This document shows, piece after piece, positions 24,599 to 35,893 of a stretch of 64,000 bases of DNA (position 1 is the stretch's first letter; every line of letters begins with the position of its first letter). The stretch is from the NCBI GenBank assembly GCA_951799445.1, contig OX637287.1, forward strand, positions 54,527,724 to 54,591,723, read 5' to 3'. The stretch is from Pseudisothecium myosuroides (Eukaryota > Streptophyta > Bryopsida > Hypnales > Lembophyllaceae). Under the pieces are notes generated by a model, which saw nothing but the letters and a program-made list of their open reading frames with translations, did no database searches and was not told the origin of the DNA. A program made the position numbers and the translations under genes.

Positions 24599-25426
24599 TG
24601 ATTTACTGCTGCACAGGAAGTAACGCTATGAGACTTTGATGCCTGGTACCTCAAGGGTACGAAGTCGCTCAAATGCTTGCAACTTAAGAGTTGCCCAAAT
24701 CGTGACAGACGGGGTCCAACTTACGTCCGATTCTTCAAATGGTACTTGTACTGTCCTATACACAAGCGGCTCAATCGGGCGTTACGTGAATTCAATCAAA
24801 ACCCTGAACCCAATATCTAATTTTTATGTGTGCTCTTTGTTAAAAACTCATTAAAATATAAATTAAAATATGGGAACTTGCAGTAGATGGTATGATTCTG
24901 ATTCAATGTCTTTTTTTTCCATATTGGTTTGGTAAGTTGCTCAAGACCAATCCTATTTCTCGGCCTCCACCTGTCTACTACCTGGTTTGTGTCGTATTTG
25001 TAAATGAGGAAGCTTACACTACAAACAGTGAGGCCAAAATTTAGCTCAAACAAAGAGCTAGAAGTTGTCAAGAAGTACAGTACAAGGTGATTCATGACAC
25101 AGCTTGTTCAAAAAATGCAAGTCACCTCCAATGCCTTCTTCAATTTTGAGTATGCAATTTTGAGTATGTAATTTTTGTATGCAATTTTTGCATGTGTTGG
25201 CTTTGCATGATGGATGAAATGAGGTTTTGGAAACATTGTGGCAACAATGTGCAAGGCCATCATAATAGTCTGGTATTTTTTAACACATTTATCCTCTTTT
25301 TTTCTATAGGCTTGAAGTTGCCCATTTTTTTTGGAGGAAATTGGGCATTTAATTGCCTAAAAAAACACACAATCTAGGAGGCTTCTATTGTCATCCAAAT
25401 GTGAGGGGATTTGGGGTTTAGGCACT
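24599..25426. other. stretch without a recognised gene
   Basis: No supported coding frame. TATGCAATTTTTG-type short repeats lie near 25150-25195. Confidence 0.45.
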
Positions 25427-26092
25427 TTAACCCCTAAATGCCCAAGGCCTTTTTTGAGCTTCTAGGAATTTGCTCTAAATTGAATAAAAAGACAACATCT
25501 TGATAGGTTGTGTCAATTTTTTTTGAATTGTAACCATACAAATTCAAACTAGACATGCTAGAGATTACATAGAAAAAGAAAACACAACAATATTGCTTAC
25601 GGATTGAAAGATTATAATATTTGTTCATGAGGGTGTTAAAATTATGAAAATGATTCAAAGCCTTTCAATCCTCTTTTCACATGTCAAATAAAAAAAAAGG
25701 TCACCAAAAAAGTATAAGGTTAAAGAGAACAACATGCATAACCCCAATCAATTTACAGCTTCTCAAAATCTATTGTACAATTTTTTTAAATGAATTTCTA
25801 ATGTGATTTTTTCTCCAAGATCTAGTGCCTCTTTGAGCGGTTCATTTCCAAGAGCCTTCAACACTATGGAAACTCATGATTGCAATGGACACCCTTGCAC
25901 AAAATCTTGAATAGAAAAAACTTAATCATTCATTTTCAAAATTGGATTTTTGATGTTAAAACTAGACTTCAAAAAGAATTTTTTGAAAAATATAAAAATT
26001 GATCAACTAAAAATAGCAACTTGGTTAGGTTTTATTTAACTTCAAAGTACTATCGACACTAGAATTTGGTGCCTCAGGCATTTAGGGATTAA
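25427..26092. mobile_element. TTAA-flanked piggyBac-like MITE, copy 1
   Basis: The left end TTAACCCCTAAATGCC (from 25427) and the right end, reverse-complemented TTAATCCCTAAATGCC (to 26092), match at 15 of 16 bases. The outer TTAA is present on both sides, as for piggyBac target sites. The subterminal CCAAGGCCTTTTTT is shared with the 39415 copy. The element is 666 bp, AT-rich and non-coding. Confidence 0.75.
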
Positions 26093-26128
26093 TTAGGGTC
26101 CATTAAAGCAAAATTGAATGTTGGATGG

Positions 26129-26445
26129 TAAGGTAAGATGTTCTAAAATTGACCAAGCTCTAAAATTGTCATGTACAAGGTACATTTTGCTTTCTTCAAC
26201 GCATCATCAGTGTATCAATAATGTACATTTGAGGAGGTACTAGACACTTTTAATGACCATTGTGCTTCATCTTCAAAAACTTGTAATTAATTCTCTAAAG
26301 GTTCAAAGAATATGAAACGACTTGGATCAGATGCTAATTCCATTTTTCTTTCTATGAAAATTTACTGAAAAATATTATAAGGATTTTAGCTTCCCCCCAA
26401 ATGCAATGAGCTCTTAAAGGCATGTTTTTAGGACCTCCTACCTTA
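26129..26445. mobile_element. AGGTAGGAGG-ended MITE, copy 4
   Basis: The left end is degraded (TAAGGTAAGATG); the right end is GGACCTCCTACCTTA. The interior shares AAGGTACATTTTGCTTT, GAGGAGGT and the ATGAAACGACTTGGATC segment with copy 1. Length 317 bp. Confidence 0.65.
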
Positions 26446-26951
26446 ACTTGTAAGGATGCTACAAATTAAAAAGGTTTGATGGATGACTTAACTATTAAAT
26501 GTAGAAACAATGAATGCACCTATTGGTCCAATAATTAGAATATTTTGATGACTATAAGAAGGTAAAATTTGACATGAATTATTTTGTTTCTTTAAAAAAA
26601 GTGCCACATGGCATCTAGTGATTAGTCCAAGGTGACTTGTAGACTTGTCAAAATCTAGTGCAGAAGTTCTATTTTGGCACCTCTTTGCCGAATTTGACCT
26701 TTACGTACGGTACCTTGGTTATAGGGGGCCATGTCCTTCTAGGGTTAATATTAATCATGTAAAGATGCCCCAGGCCATTTGGGTTTGATGGATGGTTAAA
26801 TAGTTTTTTTTCATAGTAAAGAACAAATGATTTTCATCCTATTTGTTGTGTGAAAATTTATTAATATTATATCTACATCATTGAATTAAGTTTAAGTGAT
26901 ATGATCACTTATTTTTAAATTTTATATGACGTAGTTTGTTAAAAAAATGGT

Positions 26952-27233
26952 CATTACAAAAAATTTCAGCCCTTGAAGAGGCTACGAGTTTTGTACCCCT
27001 GTGATGCAATTATGAAAAAATAAAAAAATAAAAAAATAAAAAAATAATTTAATAAAAAAAATGGGTGCTGATGTGGCACCATTGGTGCTATATCAGCACC
27101 ACGTCAAATTTTTAATATTTTTAATAATTTTTTTTCCAAAAAAATAATTTTTTATTCTTTCTGTAATTGCACCGCGGGGGTGCCAAAAATGAAAAGTTAG
27201 CGGCCCCTTTGAGGGCTGAATTTTTTTGTAATG
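26952..27233. mobile_element. CATTAC-ended foldback MITE
   Basis: The left end CATTACAAAAAATTTCAGCC and the right end, reverse-complemented CATTACAAAAAAATTCAGCC, continue in imperfect complement for about 70 bases. The core holds an AAAAAAT microsatellite (27014-27048) and a GTGCTGATGTGGCACC-type inner palindrome. It is 282 bp and non-coding. The ends resemble the element at 40171-40463. Confidence 0.75.
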
Positions 27234-27539
27234 TATACCTATATTAATAGTGTATTTCATACTTTGGGCTTTTTTTTCCTTAAAACTTGATTTTCACATT
27301 GAAAATGATTCCTTTAGCTGTAAAAAAATCTATAAAAATGAAGCTTTTGAAGTGCAGTTTCTCCTTAGCTTGAAAATTTTGAAAAAATCCATATAAATCT
27401 ATTTTATTGAAGTTTGAAGTTGAAGATCTACAACCATGTTTTTAAATATAGAATATCATAGAATCCATTTATTTACACTATTATTATCTATAATATAATG
27501 TACTTCTATTTTGAATTTTTTTTAGCATGCTTGTATCAA

Positions 27540-27665
27540 TATTTTAAATAAGGCTATTTGTTTTGATTTGTTTGTTATGGTGAGATCTTCAGAAGTATGT
27601 GTCCCTTGGTCGTGTTTATGGTATCTTTTGAAAGCCCTTAGAGCATTGTCACCAGTTCCACAAAA
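27540..27665 (+). mobile_element. Helitron-like remnant (5' part)
   Basis: GCTATTTGTTTTGATTTGTT, then a GTGAGATCT...GTGTCCCTTGG...GGTATCTTTTGAAAGCCCT succession, aligns with the head segment of the Helitron-like units at 40037-41871. No terminus is preserved. Confidence 0.55.
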
Positions 27666-29089
27666 TTGGACCACGGCATGTAGAAGTGACGAGACACTTG
27701 CCGCCTTGTGAGCTGTGGCAGTGCACTCAAGACTTGATGCTCTGCACCAACAACCCTTCAAAATTCTTACTAAAGTTCTCCCCTTTTGTCTTACACCTCT
27801 TACTAGCCTCCAAGTCCTCCACTAAGGCCATAGTCAAAGTTTGATTAAGTTGACGTGAATGTAATATTGCCTGCAACAAAGGCCTTCAATTGCTGAGCAA
27901 ATGTAGAAGTAGAGGGAAGACTGACACAACTTATAACATGGTGTGGTGTTGATATGGAGCCATTTTTGCTTGTACATGCACAACAAGCCTAGGATGGTGT
28001 CATTGAGGCCTGGTAGTGAAATTGGTGGTGATGCTCTCAATAAGGAAGGATGCATGAACTTTGTTTTGTGGCGTTCCAATTCACGGAAGAAAAAATATTG
28101 AATTTTGAAGTTTTTTATGAATTAAAAAATTAGAATTTTATTTTATTTTTCGTTTTATTTTACTGTAACAACGGCATAGGACACAATAGTTTGACATGAA
28201 TTTTGTTCATTTTTTCTTCAAAAATTCATAATAATTTGAAATTTTTCTCCAAAAAATCTGAATTTTTTATAGAATATACCAGACATGTGATTTTGTCTCT
28301 GGAAAATAAAAATAAAATATTTCACTTATAAAAAGCAACAAAATAGAGGATACCTAGTAGAAGGTTTTAAGGTTTGATTACATGGTCATGGGCTCTTTCA
28401 AGGTTAATGCATTAGGTAAAAGCATCCCAAACTGTCCTTGTATACATTCATGTCCCCTAGATTTCTATTAAAGTGTCATGTCAAGTGGCTCATTGTCATG
28501 ACAAACAGACACTCTATTCACGCCGGCCTTCTTCAAAAATTGGAGTTTCTATCTACCTATTAAAGTGTTCTTCAATAGCATCATTAAACAGTCCCCATAC
28601 TTAACTGTGATTGGTTGACTGCTGATTTTGCTACATTTTGATTTCAGATCTAGCTATATGACGGTTGAGTGGTTTAGGGAACTTTTATTTTGAAAATTTA
28701 TAGAAATTCCAGGCCATATCCAATTTTATTTTATTTTTTAAAATTCATGATTTTCAATTGCTAATGCTACACAAATATTACTTTTAAGAAAAGGTGCCTC
28801 CAACTCGGCTGAATTTCTTATTTTGACGGTTTTAGGTGTTTCCACCTAATTGCCACTTCAGGGCGATTAGGGGCCCGTGTGTGACGAAGCTGCCAACTAG
28901 GATCAATATCCGAAACGCAGCCTGCGAGGCTCAGCTGCTGCGATGATGAGCCTCCAGGCGAGAGACCATCACCTCCCTTTCTCACTCATCTGGCGTCTGT
29001 GTGAGTTGCATTGGATTACGTTGTTGCGCATTGCTTGGCTTGGCTTTGCCAATTGAAGAGTTCTTTCATTGCAGCTGCGCTTGCACGCC
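27666..29089. other. stretch without a recognised gene, promoter side of the next gene
   Basis: No supported coding frame. A terminus-like block at about 28780-28852 (AAGGTGCCTCCAACT...TTTTAGGTGTTTCCACCT) recurs at about 63540-63603. The segment from about 28900 becomes GC-richer and is likely promoter or leader. Confidence 0.4.
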
Positions 29090-32000
29090 ATGGAGTCTCT
29101 TCTCTGCCACAGCCCCAAGCTGCTCCCGCTCCCCCCTGCCCAGCAGCCATGGCGCACGCGCACTCCCCGGGCTTCTCCAGCGTCTGCTCGCTCACAAGCG
29201 CCCCTTCTCGCCCCCTCCGCCACCACCTCCACGTCCCCTGTAAGCCAAGCGCTCATGGTTGCACGCCTTGTGGTCACGTTTTGGGTGGTTCAGTGCTGGG
29301 GCGTCCTTGGATTCGGTTGCTTGCTTTTCTCTTACTATGGCAGCTTGTGTGGGTAGTTGTGGCGTTTTGGAGATTTCAGGTGGGAATTGGGAGGAATTGT
29401 GGACATTGTGGGTAGGGTTTCGGGGGTTGGCACAGATGGTTGGAATGGTGGTAATGCCCAGTCACTGTGTCGCTTGTTTCAGCACTCGTTGTGTGGGAAG
29501 GGTAGTCCGAAGGGAACCACGCCTAATTATCCGCTGGGCGTGGTTTCTACCATTAGAATAGTAAGATTTTTAAATACTCTCGGTACCAAAGGAACGTGGA
29601 TTCCACTGCACGAAAGACTGCGTTAGACTGTGGATACCATATGCAGAATTAGCAGGGATAAAGCTTATTTTTTTGACGATCTAAACCTGATCTGAAAATT
29701 TGAGGTGTGGGGCTCATTCTCAAAACTCAATGTGCTAGATTTTGGAATGTCAGATTTCAGTAGAAGTTGCAATTAGGTGTGGTAACCTAAATAGACCCAT
29801 AAGTATTCATATTCAAAGATCTTTTGGGTGTTTGGTTAACCCCTAAAGGACCAAGAAAGCCCAAATTTTACAGTTTTGAGTATGTTATATGCGTACTTTA
29901 TGTTGTTCATTTTTTCACCAACACATGCATTTCTTTGCTGATTCATTGATACAAAGTTTGACCTCATTTTCGCAGTATGATCAATCGAATGGGTCATTTT
30001 AGAACCATGAATCCTTAGTCTTTTAGGTGTTAATAAACCGTAAATGTCATTGAAGGGACGAATGTGGAATGTGCAGATGCTAGGTTCGCTTGTTGATAGA
30101 GTAACAACTCCTGCTTCTGCCCATATGAGTGAGTCCTGTACTTCTGTACCATTCTAGGAATCTTAGAAATTATGCTGTGCACTTGTATGCTTAGTTCGAA
30201 ATTTCAAAGTGATACACTGATGCGGGCAGTGCCGGTGAATTTTCAGATATGGACTAGCAGGATGCGCTGCTGGAACTTGGCAAGAAGGGCCCCTTTGCCG
30301 AGCGGAACACGCTGTCAAGCGGCAGCGGATCAATCAGAAGAGCCTTTGACCGTGGACAATTCAACAGGTTCTGTATCTTCATTTGCGGGAAAGCAGTCTT
30401 TGAATTCATTTGAGGATCGTCAAAACTCGTTTTTGACGCTTTGTTGTTTGAACATAATCCTCGTTGATTGTTAAACCCTAAAGGAGAAAGGATTCATGGT
30501 TAAGAACTGTTGATCATATTGTGGAAAGTATAATTCAGATGGGGCAATATTGTATACCACCAGAATCAGCGAAGAACATTGCGTGTGATGGTCAAAGAAA
30601 GAACAAAATTGAACAAAAGAATGTTCAATATGAGTTTTGAGTACTCAACATCAGGCCCGATTTGGGCTTCTTAGACTTTTGGGGTTTGCTTGTGTGTTCT
30701 GTTTCGTCTCTTTGAAGCTTTTTAGAGAATTTATTCGCTATAATTCTCAGCTCAAATTTATATGTGTGTCTAACTGTAATGAATTTCGTGTTTCTCTCCA
30801 GATCACAGAAAAATGTTCTATCACGGCTCATTCACGACTGGGTTGTTTGATTTTCGCAGTTTTGGTTGTTGGAGGCGGAGGCGTAGGAATGGAGACTGTG
30901 CGTGCATTGGCAAAGGCAGGGTCGTGGGTTACAGCCTACCAAAGAGGAGAAAAATTTCGCAAAGAGATTGAGGGGCTCGGATCTATGCTTGCCCTGGGCG
31001 ACGTCCTAGATGTTGAGACCATAGAGAAGGTGTTGCGGTCGAATTCTTTTGATGCTATAGTCTGTACTGTTGGTAAGCTTCTTGCTTGGTTCTCGTTTGC
31101 TTGTAATTTAATCAAAGAGACGTGTCTTTCCTCATACCTTGCAGAATAGCCAAGATTAGGAACGCAATAGTCTAGCTTTGAGTATTGAAGCAACCATTAA
31201 TCTCATCTTTGATTCTGGCAATTGAATTTCATTGCCACATGGCTATCGTGACGACCATGTTCTCCATGTTTTTTCCCGAGTTCAGGCTTTCTGTTCTTTT
31301 TTTCCTAATTGGCGCTTGTAAATTTTAAGGCGGTATTTCTTTTCATGTGTTCACAGGGGGAGGAACAACCCAACCAAATGTTGACAAGGTGAAGTCGATG
31401 TTCTAGTTACATACTACAGTAGTTTCCTTCAAATATAATCATTGAGCTGCGACACTGTGTTCCATTATGTCAGTTCAGATTACCAAATTTTGATGTATTT
31501 TGAATGTTTTCTATGAAATTTGCAGGATGGTCCCATCAACTTGGTAAATGCGGCTAAAAAGGCAGGCGTGAAAAGGATCATAATGGTACGTTGACCATGG
31601 TAGATCCTGGTTGTTACACCGATTATGCTGAAACTCTAGTAAACTGAGCACGGATCCTTGTCACCCATAATACCTTAAAATAACATCATCATTTTTTGAC
31701 TGCATCTTTGTTAGCCAAGACGCAGTGTGCATTTTATGACCTGGAAACATGGATGTCGTAAGGTGATGTTGCTGGTAATTTGCGCTGTTTGCAGATTTCC
31801 AGTATTGGAGCTGGAGACAGTGTGAAGGCTGTTGATGACAAGGTATGTACAGCTGGCTTCAATTACACCAAAAAGTAATGTATTGTTAATGAACTTTCTG
31901 TTTTGAAATATGACGCTAAAGAAGTTTTTGGCTATGTCTAGACACTGGCAGTTTTGAAGACCGTGCTAGAAGCGAAGGAGGTAGCTGAAGAGGCTGTGAA

Positions 32001-33369
32001 ATCAAGTGGCCTCGACTACACTATCATTCGCCCTGGGGGTCTATTAGCAGCTGTATGCCATATTTCTGCCCCTGTTTATATTTTAACATACAATTTGCCA
32101 TTGAGTTGTTTTTCCATCTCCTTGAATCTTTTTACAGGGCCTCGTGTGGCGTTTCTCACATTTTGTGGTTTTGGCAGCCTCCTTCTGGGAATGGGATCTT
32201 AACAGAAAATTCTGGTATTGCTGGGCTCATCAGCCGTGGTGACGTTGCTACCCTTGTAAGCAAATTTTTCCTCGTCTTGTAGTTGACTCTACCTGTAGCT
32301 TGTAAATTATGAATGGTGGTGTCTGAGCTTGAATATTTTATGCACCTTGGATCGCTCAATTGGCAGCGATTTTAGCGTACCGATGTTAACCCCTAAAGGA
32401 CACGGGGTCTCTCCTTTTTTTTTAAAATTTGCAAAGATTCACTGAAAAATACAATATCGAGGAATAATTTGGAAGGACGTTATGAATAAAAGTTGTAGAT
32501 TTTGAATTTTAGATTGTATCTGTACAGTTAATCCACCATATTTATTGCTGCTAGTTTAGTATACTATTTGAAACTTAAATTCTTAAATTCCTTCTAAATT
32601 ATATTCGAAAGATTAGTGTTGATAATTAAAGTGAAATTTGTTGGAATGGATTAGAAATGTGATGATTTCATTGTAATAATTCTTAAAAATTCTCTTGTTG
32701 TTTAAATCTGCAAACTCATGTTTTCAATGCTACTTTAGAACTGGAAGTCCGCTCAAGCAAAGTTCCACATACTTCTATTTCCACAATTCTCTTGAAATAT
32801 GCATTCTAGTAATTTCAAATCTAACTGTTGCATAATTACTTATTGTGATTGAGTTCCTTCCCAAAAAATGCTTTCGATTATGAGGATTTGAGGTTTGAAA
32901 TCAACCATCAACCCAAATTGGTTTGATGCATCTTTAGGCGTTTAATTATGCCATCACTTCACGAGAGATCTGTTTATACTGAGAAATGTATTTAAAGTTC
33001 TGTGATCTTTGGATTTGGAATATTCATTCTATGGCATGATTCATTCATGCGGCTGAATTTGAACTATGCTTCAGATCATGAAAGTTTTGTTCAACAAGAA
33101 GTCGTATCGAAAGATTTTGTCAGCAATCGATCAAGACAAGGTACCCTCACGTGATTGACTCCACTTAGGCTACTTTGTCATTCTAGCTCTCTCAACAATT
33201 GGCTTCAGGGTCTAGGCTCAAATTGTGTTCTAAGTAAAACATAATCAGATCATTTATTGCAGTTTGTTTGATTGAGATGGAATTAAAGCTTATCTTGGTG
33301 AGATGTGTCATTGTGCAGTTGCTTCCTCCTGCGGCCTCACTTGACGGCGTGGAGCTCTTGACCCTTTGA
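29090..33369 (+). CDS. atypical SDR, NAD(P)-binding Rossmann protein, probably plastid
   Basis: Probable NAD(P)-dependent epimerase/dehydratase-like or isomerase-like protein; substrate unknown. Ten exons join in phase: 29090-29239, 30247-30367, 30860-31072, 31357-31388, 31526-31585, 31795-31842, 31942-32052, 32178-32255, 33075-33140, 33319-33369, giving 309 aa. Residues 1 to about 85 are rich in Ser, Pro, Ala and Arg (MESLLCHSPK...), as in plastid transit peptides. A glycine-rich nucleotide loop VLVVGGGGVGMETVRALAKA follows (about 91-110), then a strand-turn DAIVCTVGGGTTQPN, then RIIMISSIGAG, and TIIRPGGLLAA as in atypical SDRs; the classical YxxxK is not clear. The first-exon ATG is inferred; an alternative lies at 29149 in another frame. 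Introns 1 and 8 hold TTAA elements. Family call firm, function open. Confidence 0.85.
29836..30033. mobile_element. TTAA-flanked piggyBac-like MITE, copy 2, in an intron
   Basis: The left end TTAACCCCTAAAGGAC and the right end, reverse-complemented TTAACACCTAAAAGAC, match at 14 of 16 bases. TTAA is on both sides. It is 198 bp and lies in intron 1 of the Rossmann-protein gene. Confidence 0.75.
32386..32945. mobile_element. probable TTAA-flanked piggyBac-like MITE, copy 3, in an intron
   Basis: The left end TTAACCCCTAAAGGACAC is perfect for the family. The best right end, reverse-complemented TTAAACGCCTAAAGATGC, has an extra base and two or three changes. It is 560 bp, AT-rich, inside intron 8 (32256-33074) of the Rossmann-protein gene. 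Confidence 0.5.
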
Positions 33370-34073
33370 TGAGCAATGGATTAGAACCTTTGCACTACTC
33401 CGCCAGCATTTGATTGAAGCTATTAGCTTGGCTTGCTATTTCAGCGTCTTACAAAACGTGCACAGAGCTCCACGGAGGCATCGGGAATGCTGCCACTCAC
33501 TCCTTTGTAAACTTGAGAGGTTATTGTTTAGGTGTGTTTGAAGGTCTTGTAGCTTATTGTTTAGTCAGGTCTTGGTGAATGTTTCATTGTACATGGCATT
33601 ACTCATGGGTGAGTCTGCAGCTTTCAACGGTTTGTCAAGCTGACATTTTAGTAGCAGGACTCTGGAACACAGTTTGGTTTCTACTCTCCAAATGGAAGGG
33701 CAAGACTGAGTGGAATTAATGTACTCTTTATCATTGTTCATTGTTGTGGTGGGTCTGTTGAGAATTGACTACGAATTCAAAGCACTTTTGAGTTTCGAAA
33801 GTATTGTGAAGACCTGTGAGGAAATATCTTGACCTTTTCTCAGAATGTAAGCTTAGAATCTCGAATACTGAGCCCCATGTGCCTTATGTGGAGAAAATCA
33901 TGCTTGGTTTTTTTAAATCATCTGCTCAAATCTTTAGAGAGACAGAATGATTCTGTGAAAACTTCCCATTGTTGAAAGGGACGTGATAAAGAGTCTCATT
34001 GACTCCAGGGGTAAAATTAACCCCACCACTGCACTCACTGGAATTTGGATGAAGGAATGATGTTTTCTTTTAG
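33370..34073. other. 3' region of the Rossmann-protein gene
   Basis: No gene seen. It presumably contains the 3' UTR. Confidence 0.4.
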
Positions 34074-34271
34074 CAATTGCAAGAGAAGATCGGTGGTGAA
34101 GTGAAAGTAGAGAACTTCAACCCCAAATGGAGACATTCACTTTTGAAGTTCATCTTAGTAGATCACCAATTCTTAATACAAGGATATTTTGAGGTTGAGG
34201 ATTATCCTACTATTGTGCGGACATTGAAAGTAGTTCATGAAAGTGACTTTCAAGAAAACAATAGCGATTAA
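34074..34271 (+). pseudogene. isolated exon-like frame, unrecognised
   Basis: After TTTTCTTTTAG a frame opens QLQEKIGGEVKVENFNPKW and runs 65 codons to TAA with protein-like composition. A further frame fragment lies downstream (about 34509-34660, ending PPALKMME) but does not join clearly. No family is recognised. It may be leftovers of a transposon-borne or duplicated host gene. Downstream, GTAGAAATGAAGAATG at about 34376 belongs to a dispersed repeat also seen near 26503 and 46980. Confidence 0.3.
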
Positions 34272-34812
34272 GAATGCATAACTACTTTTGGTGATAGGGT
34301 TGCATCTTTTTAGAATTAACCCTATAGGGATGTTGAGGTCAAAAAGTAGCTAATGGGTGACTTTCCATATCATTGTAGAAATGAAGAATGTACCTATTAG
34401 TCCAAAAATCAAATCATTTTTAGCAAAGTACCTTGGTGATATCAAAGTAACGTCTTGTCCTTTTAGGTTTAAAGAAGCAATGCTGAAAATTCTAGAGTAT
34501 ATCTAGTCTAAGGCAATGCCCACGGAGGAGGGAATTGTGCAACCAAATGTGTCGATGAGGAGAGCAGAACTTGATGAAGAGGCACATTTTGCTACGCAAT
34601 TCTTTGATGACAAGGGAATTGCCCGCCCAAAACCGCCTGCCCTAAAAATGATGGAATGAAGAAGATGATAAAGATACCTTAGATGAACCAAAAACTATTT
34701 GGTTGAAAAATCCATAATGCCCCATTACACAGGTGGACCTACCTTGATTATGCAAAATAACTACCCAAAAAATGAATGGAAAATTTTCTGGCGGTGGTTT
34801 ACGATCCCCTAA

Positions 34813-35215
34813 GGGCCTGTTCGCATGGGTCAGCCCGACCCGCTCTGGAGGTCAGGCCCCTGGCTCCTCCTACTTCCGTATGCTCCTCCTGCTCTTGCAT
34901 CGAGCTCGGATTTCTTTCTGAGTTAAAGCTTTAATTTAGATGTGCTTTTACTGTAGAGCACTATAGCTTGGATTACTGTAGAGCACTGTAGCTTGGATTT
35001 TAGTGATGGGAACCGACAAGTGGCGGATAATTGCGAATTGAAATAGAAGGTCGGGTTGAAGTTCGGGAGAGCGGGCTTGAAATTCCTTTTTTCAAGGACG
35101 GAGGAACATTGCAAGGACCCGATCTCCATATCAGGTTCGGGAGACCAACTCCCACCATGGGAACTACCGGAGACCGAGCTGGAGCTCTAGGTCGGGCCAC
35201 CATGCGAACAGCCCC
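34813..35215. mobile_element. PIF/Harbinger-type MITE with TAA duplications
   Basis: The left end GGGCCTGTTCGCATGG and the right end, reverse-complemented GGGGCTGTTCGCATGG, differ at one position. TAA stands directly outside each end (34810-34812 and 35216-35218). GG(G/C)-CTGTT ends with a TWA duplication are the signature of PIF/Harbinger (Tourist-like) elements. It is 403 bp and GC-richer than its surroundings, with an inner CACTGTAGAGCACTATAGCTT-like duplication (about 34952-34998). Confidence 0.85.
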
Positions 35216-35254
35216 TAAATGAGATCGTTGGAAGTCACTCAACTTAGTTCTACC

Positions 35255-35541
35255 CAGTGTTTTTTTTTCATTTTCCATGAAGTGGCGAAGTGGCGATATT
35301 AAATGTTACGGTGGTGCTCCAAGTTTCAACATTCATCCACGTACTGGATAGAAAATGTGATACTACGTATCTATAATTCTATTTTCATTCACAATGTGGC
35401 GATTTCATCCAAGATTTTTCTTGAACTTGAAATTTTTTGACGATTTCATCCAAAATTTTACTAAAAATTTCCTGTAGGCTTGGTGCTAGGTCAAAAATTT
35501 TGGTGCAATTTTGCACCAAATCGCCAGGAAAAAAAACACTG
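35255..35541. mobile_element. hAT-type MITE with perfect 8-bp target duplication
   Basis: The element runs from CAGTGTTTTTTTTC to GAAAAAAAACACTG (a perfect 14-bp inverted repeat). GTTCTACC lies outside each end (35247-35254 and 35542-35549). Eight-base duplications and CAGTG ends identify a hAT-type element. It is 287 bp and non-coding. A diverged sister is at 7943-8235. Confidence 0.9.
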
Positions 35542-35580
35542 GTTCTACCTGCGTTCTCAACGACTCACCAGGCTGGTCAG

Positions 35581-35592
35581 TTGGCGCGGGAA
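35581..35592 (+). promoter_or_regulatory. E2F-type binding site upstream of ORC6
   Basis: TTGGCGCGGGAA is a textbook E2F site (complement TTCCCGCGCCAA), about 300 bases before the ORC6 start codon. Pre-replication-complex genes are known E2F targets in plants and animals. Confidence 0.7.
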
Positions 35593-35647
35593 TGGTCATT
35601 TTGAATTGGGCCACGCTGGCACTCTCTCCCGCGCTGCACCCGCGCTG

Positions 35648-35656
35648 TCCCGCCAA
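35648..35656 (+). promoter_or_regulatory. second E2F-like site upstream of ORC6
   Basis: TCCCGCCAA (complement TTGGCGGGA) fits the E2F consensus. A further CTCCCGCGCTG lies near 35627. The cluster suggests S-phase expression. Confidence 0.6.
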
Positions 35657-35893
35657 CTTCCTTCTCGCCTCGTCCCCACTCCCCAGCCCTTCTCATTCCC
35701 CTGTCATCGCGAAATGGTTCCACCCGGGATCTCTCCAGCCAAGCTCCTTCTCGCCCCTGCCTAATCTGCCAATGGTTTCTCCTGCTTACCCATCCTCATT
35801 CCTGCTCTCTGGGACTCTTGTCGTCTCCATTGCGGACCCTCTCTACCTCTGACATTCAACTGAGGAATGTTCAGTTCTTGATTCGGAGCTGAA

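Noticed and set aside
32942..33074. A further exon of the Rossmann gene after the intron-8 element
   Set aside because: Joining 32255 directly to 33075 keeps the frame and the protein reads on smoothly; the sequence between has no coding character.
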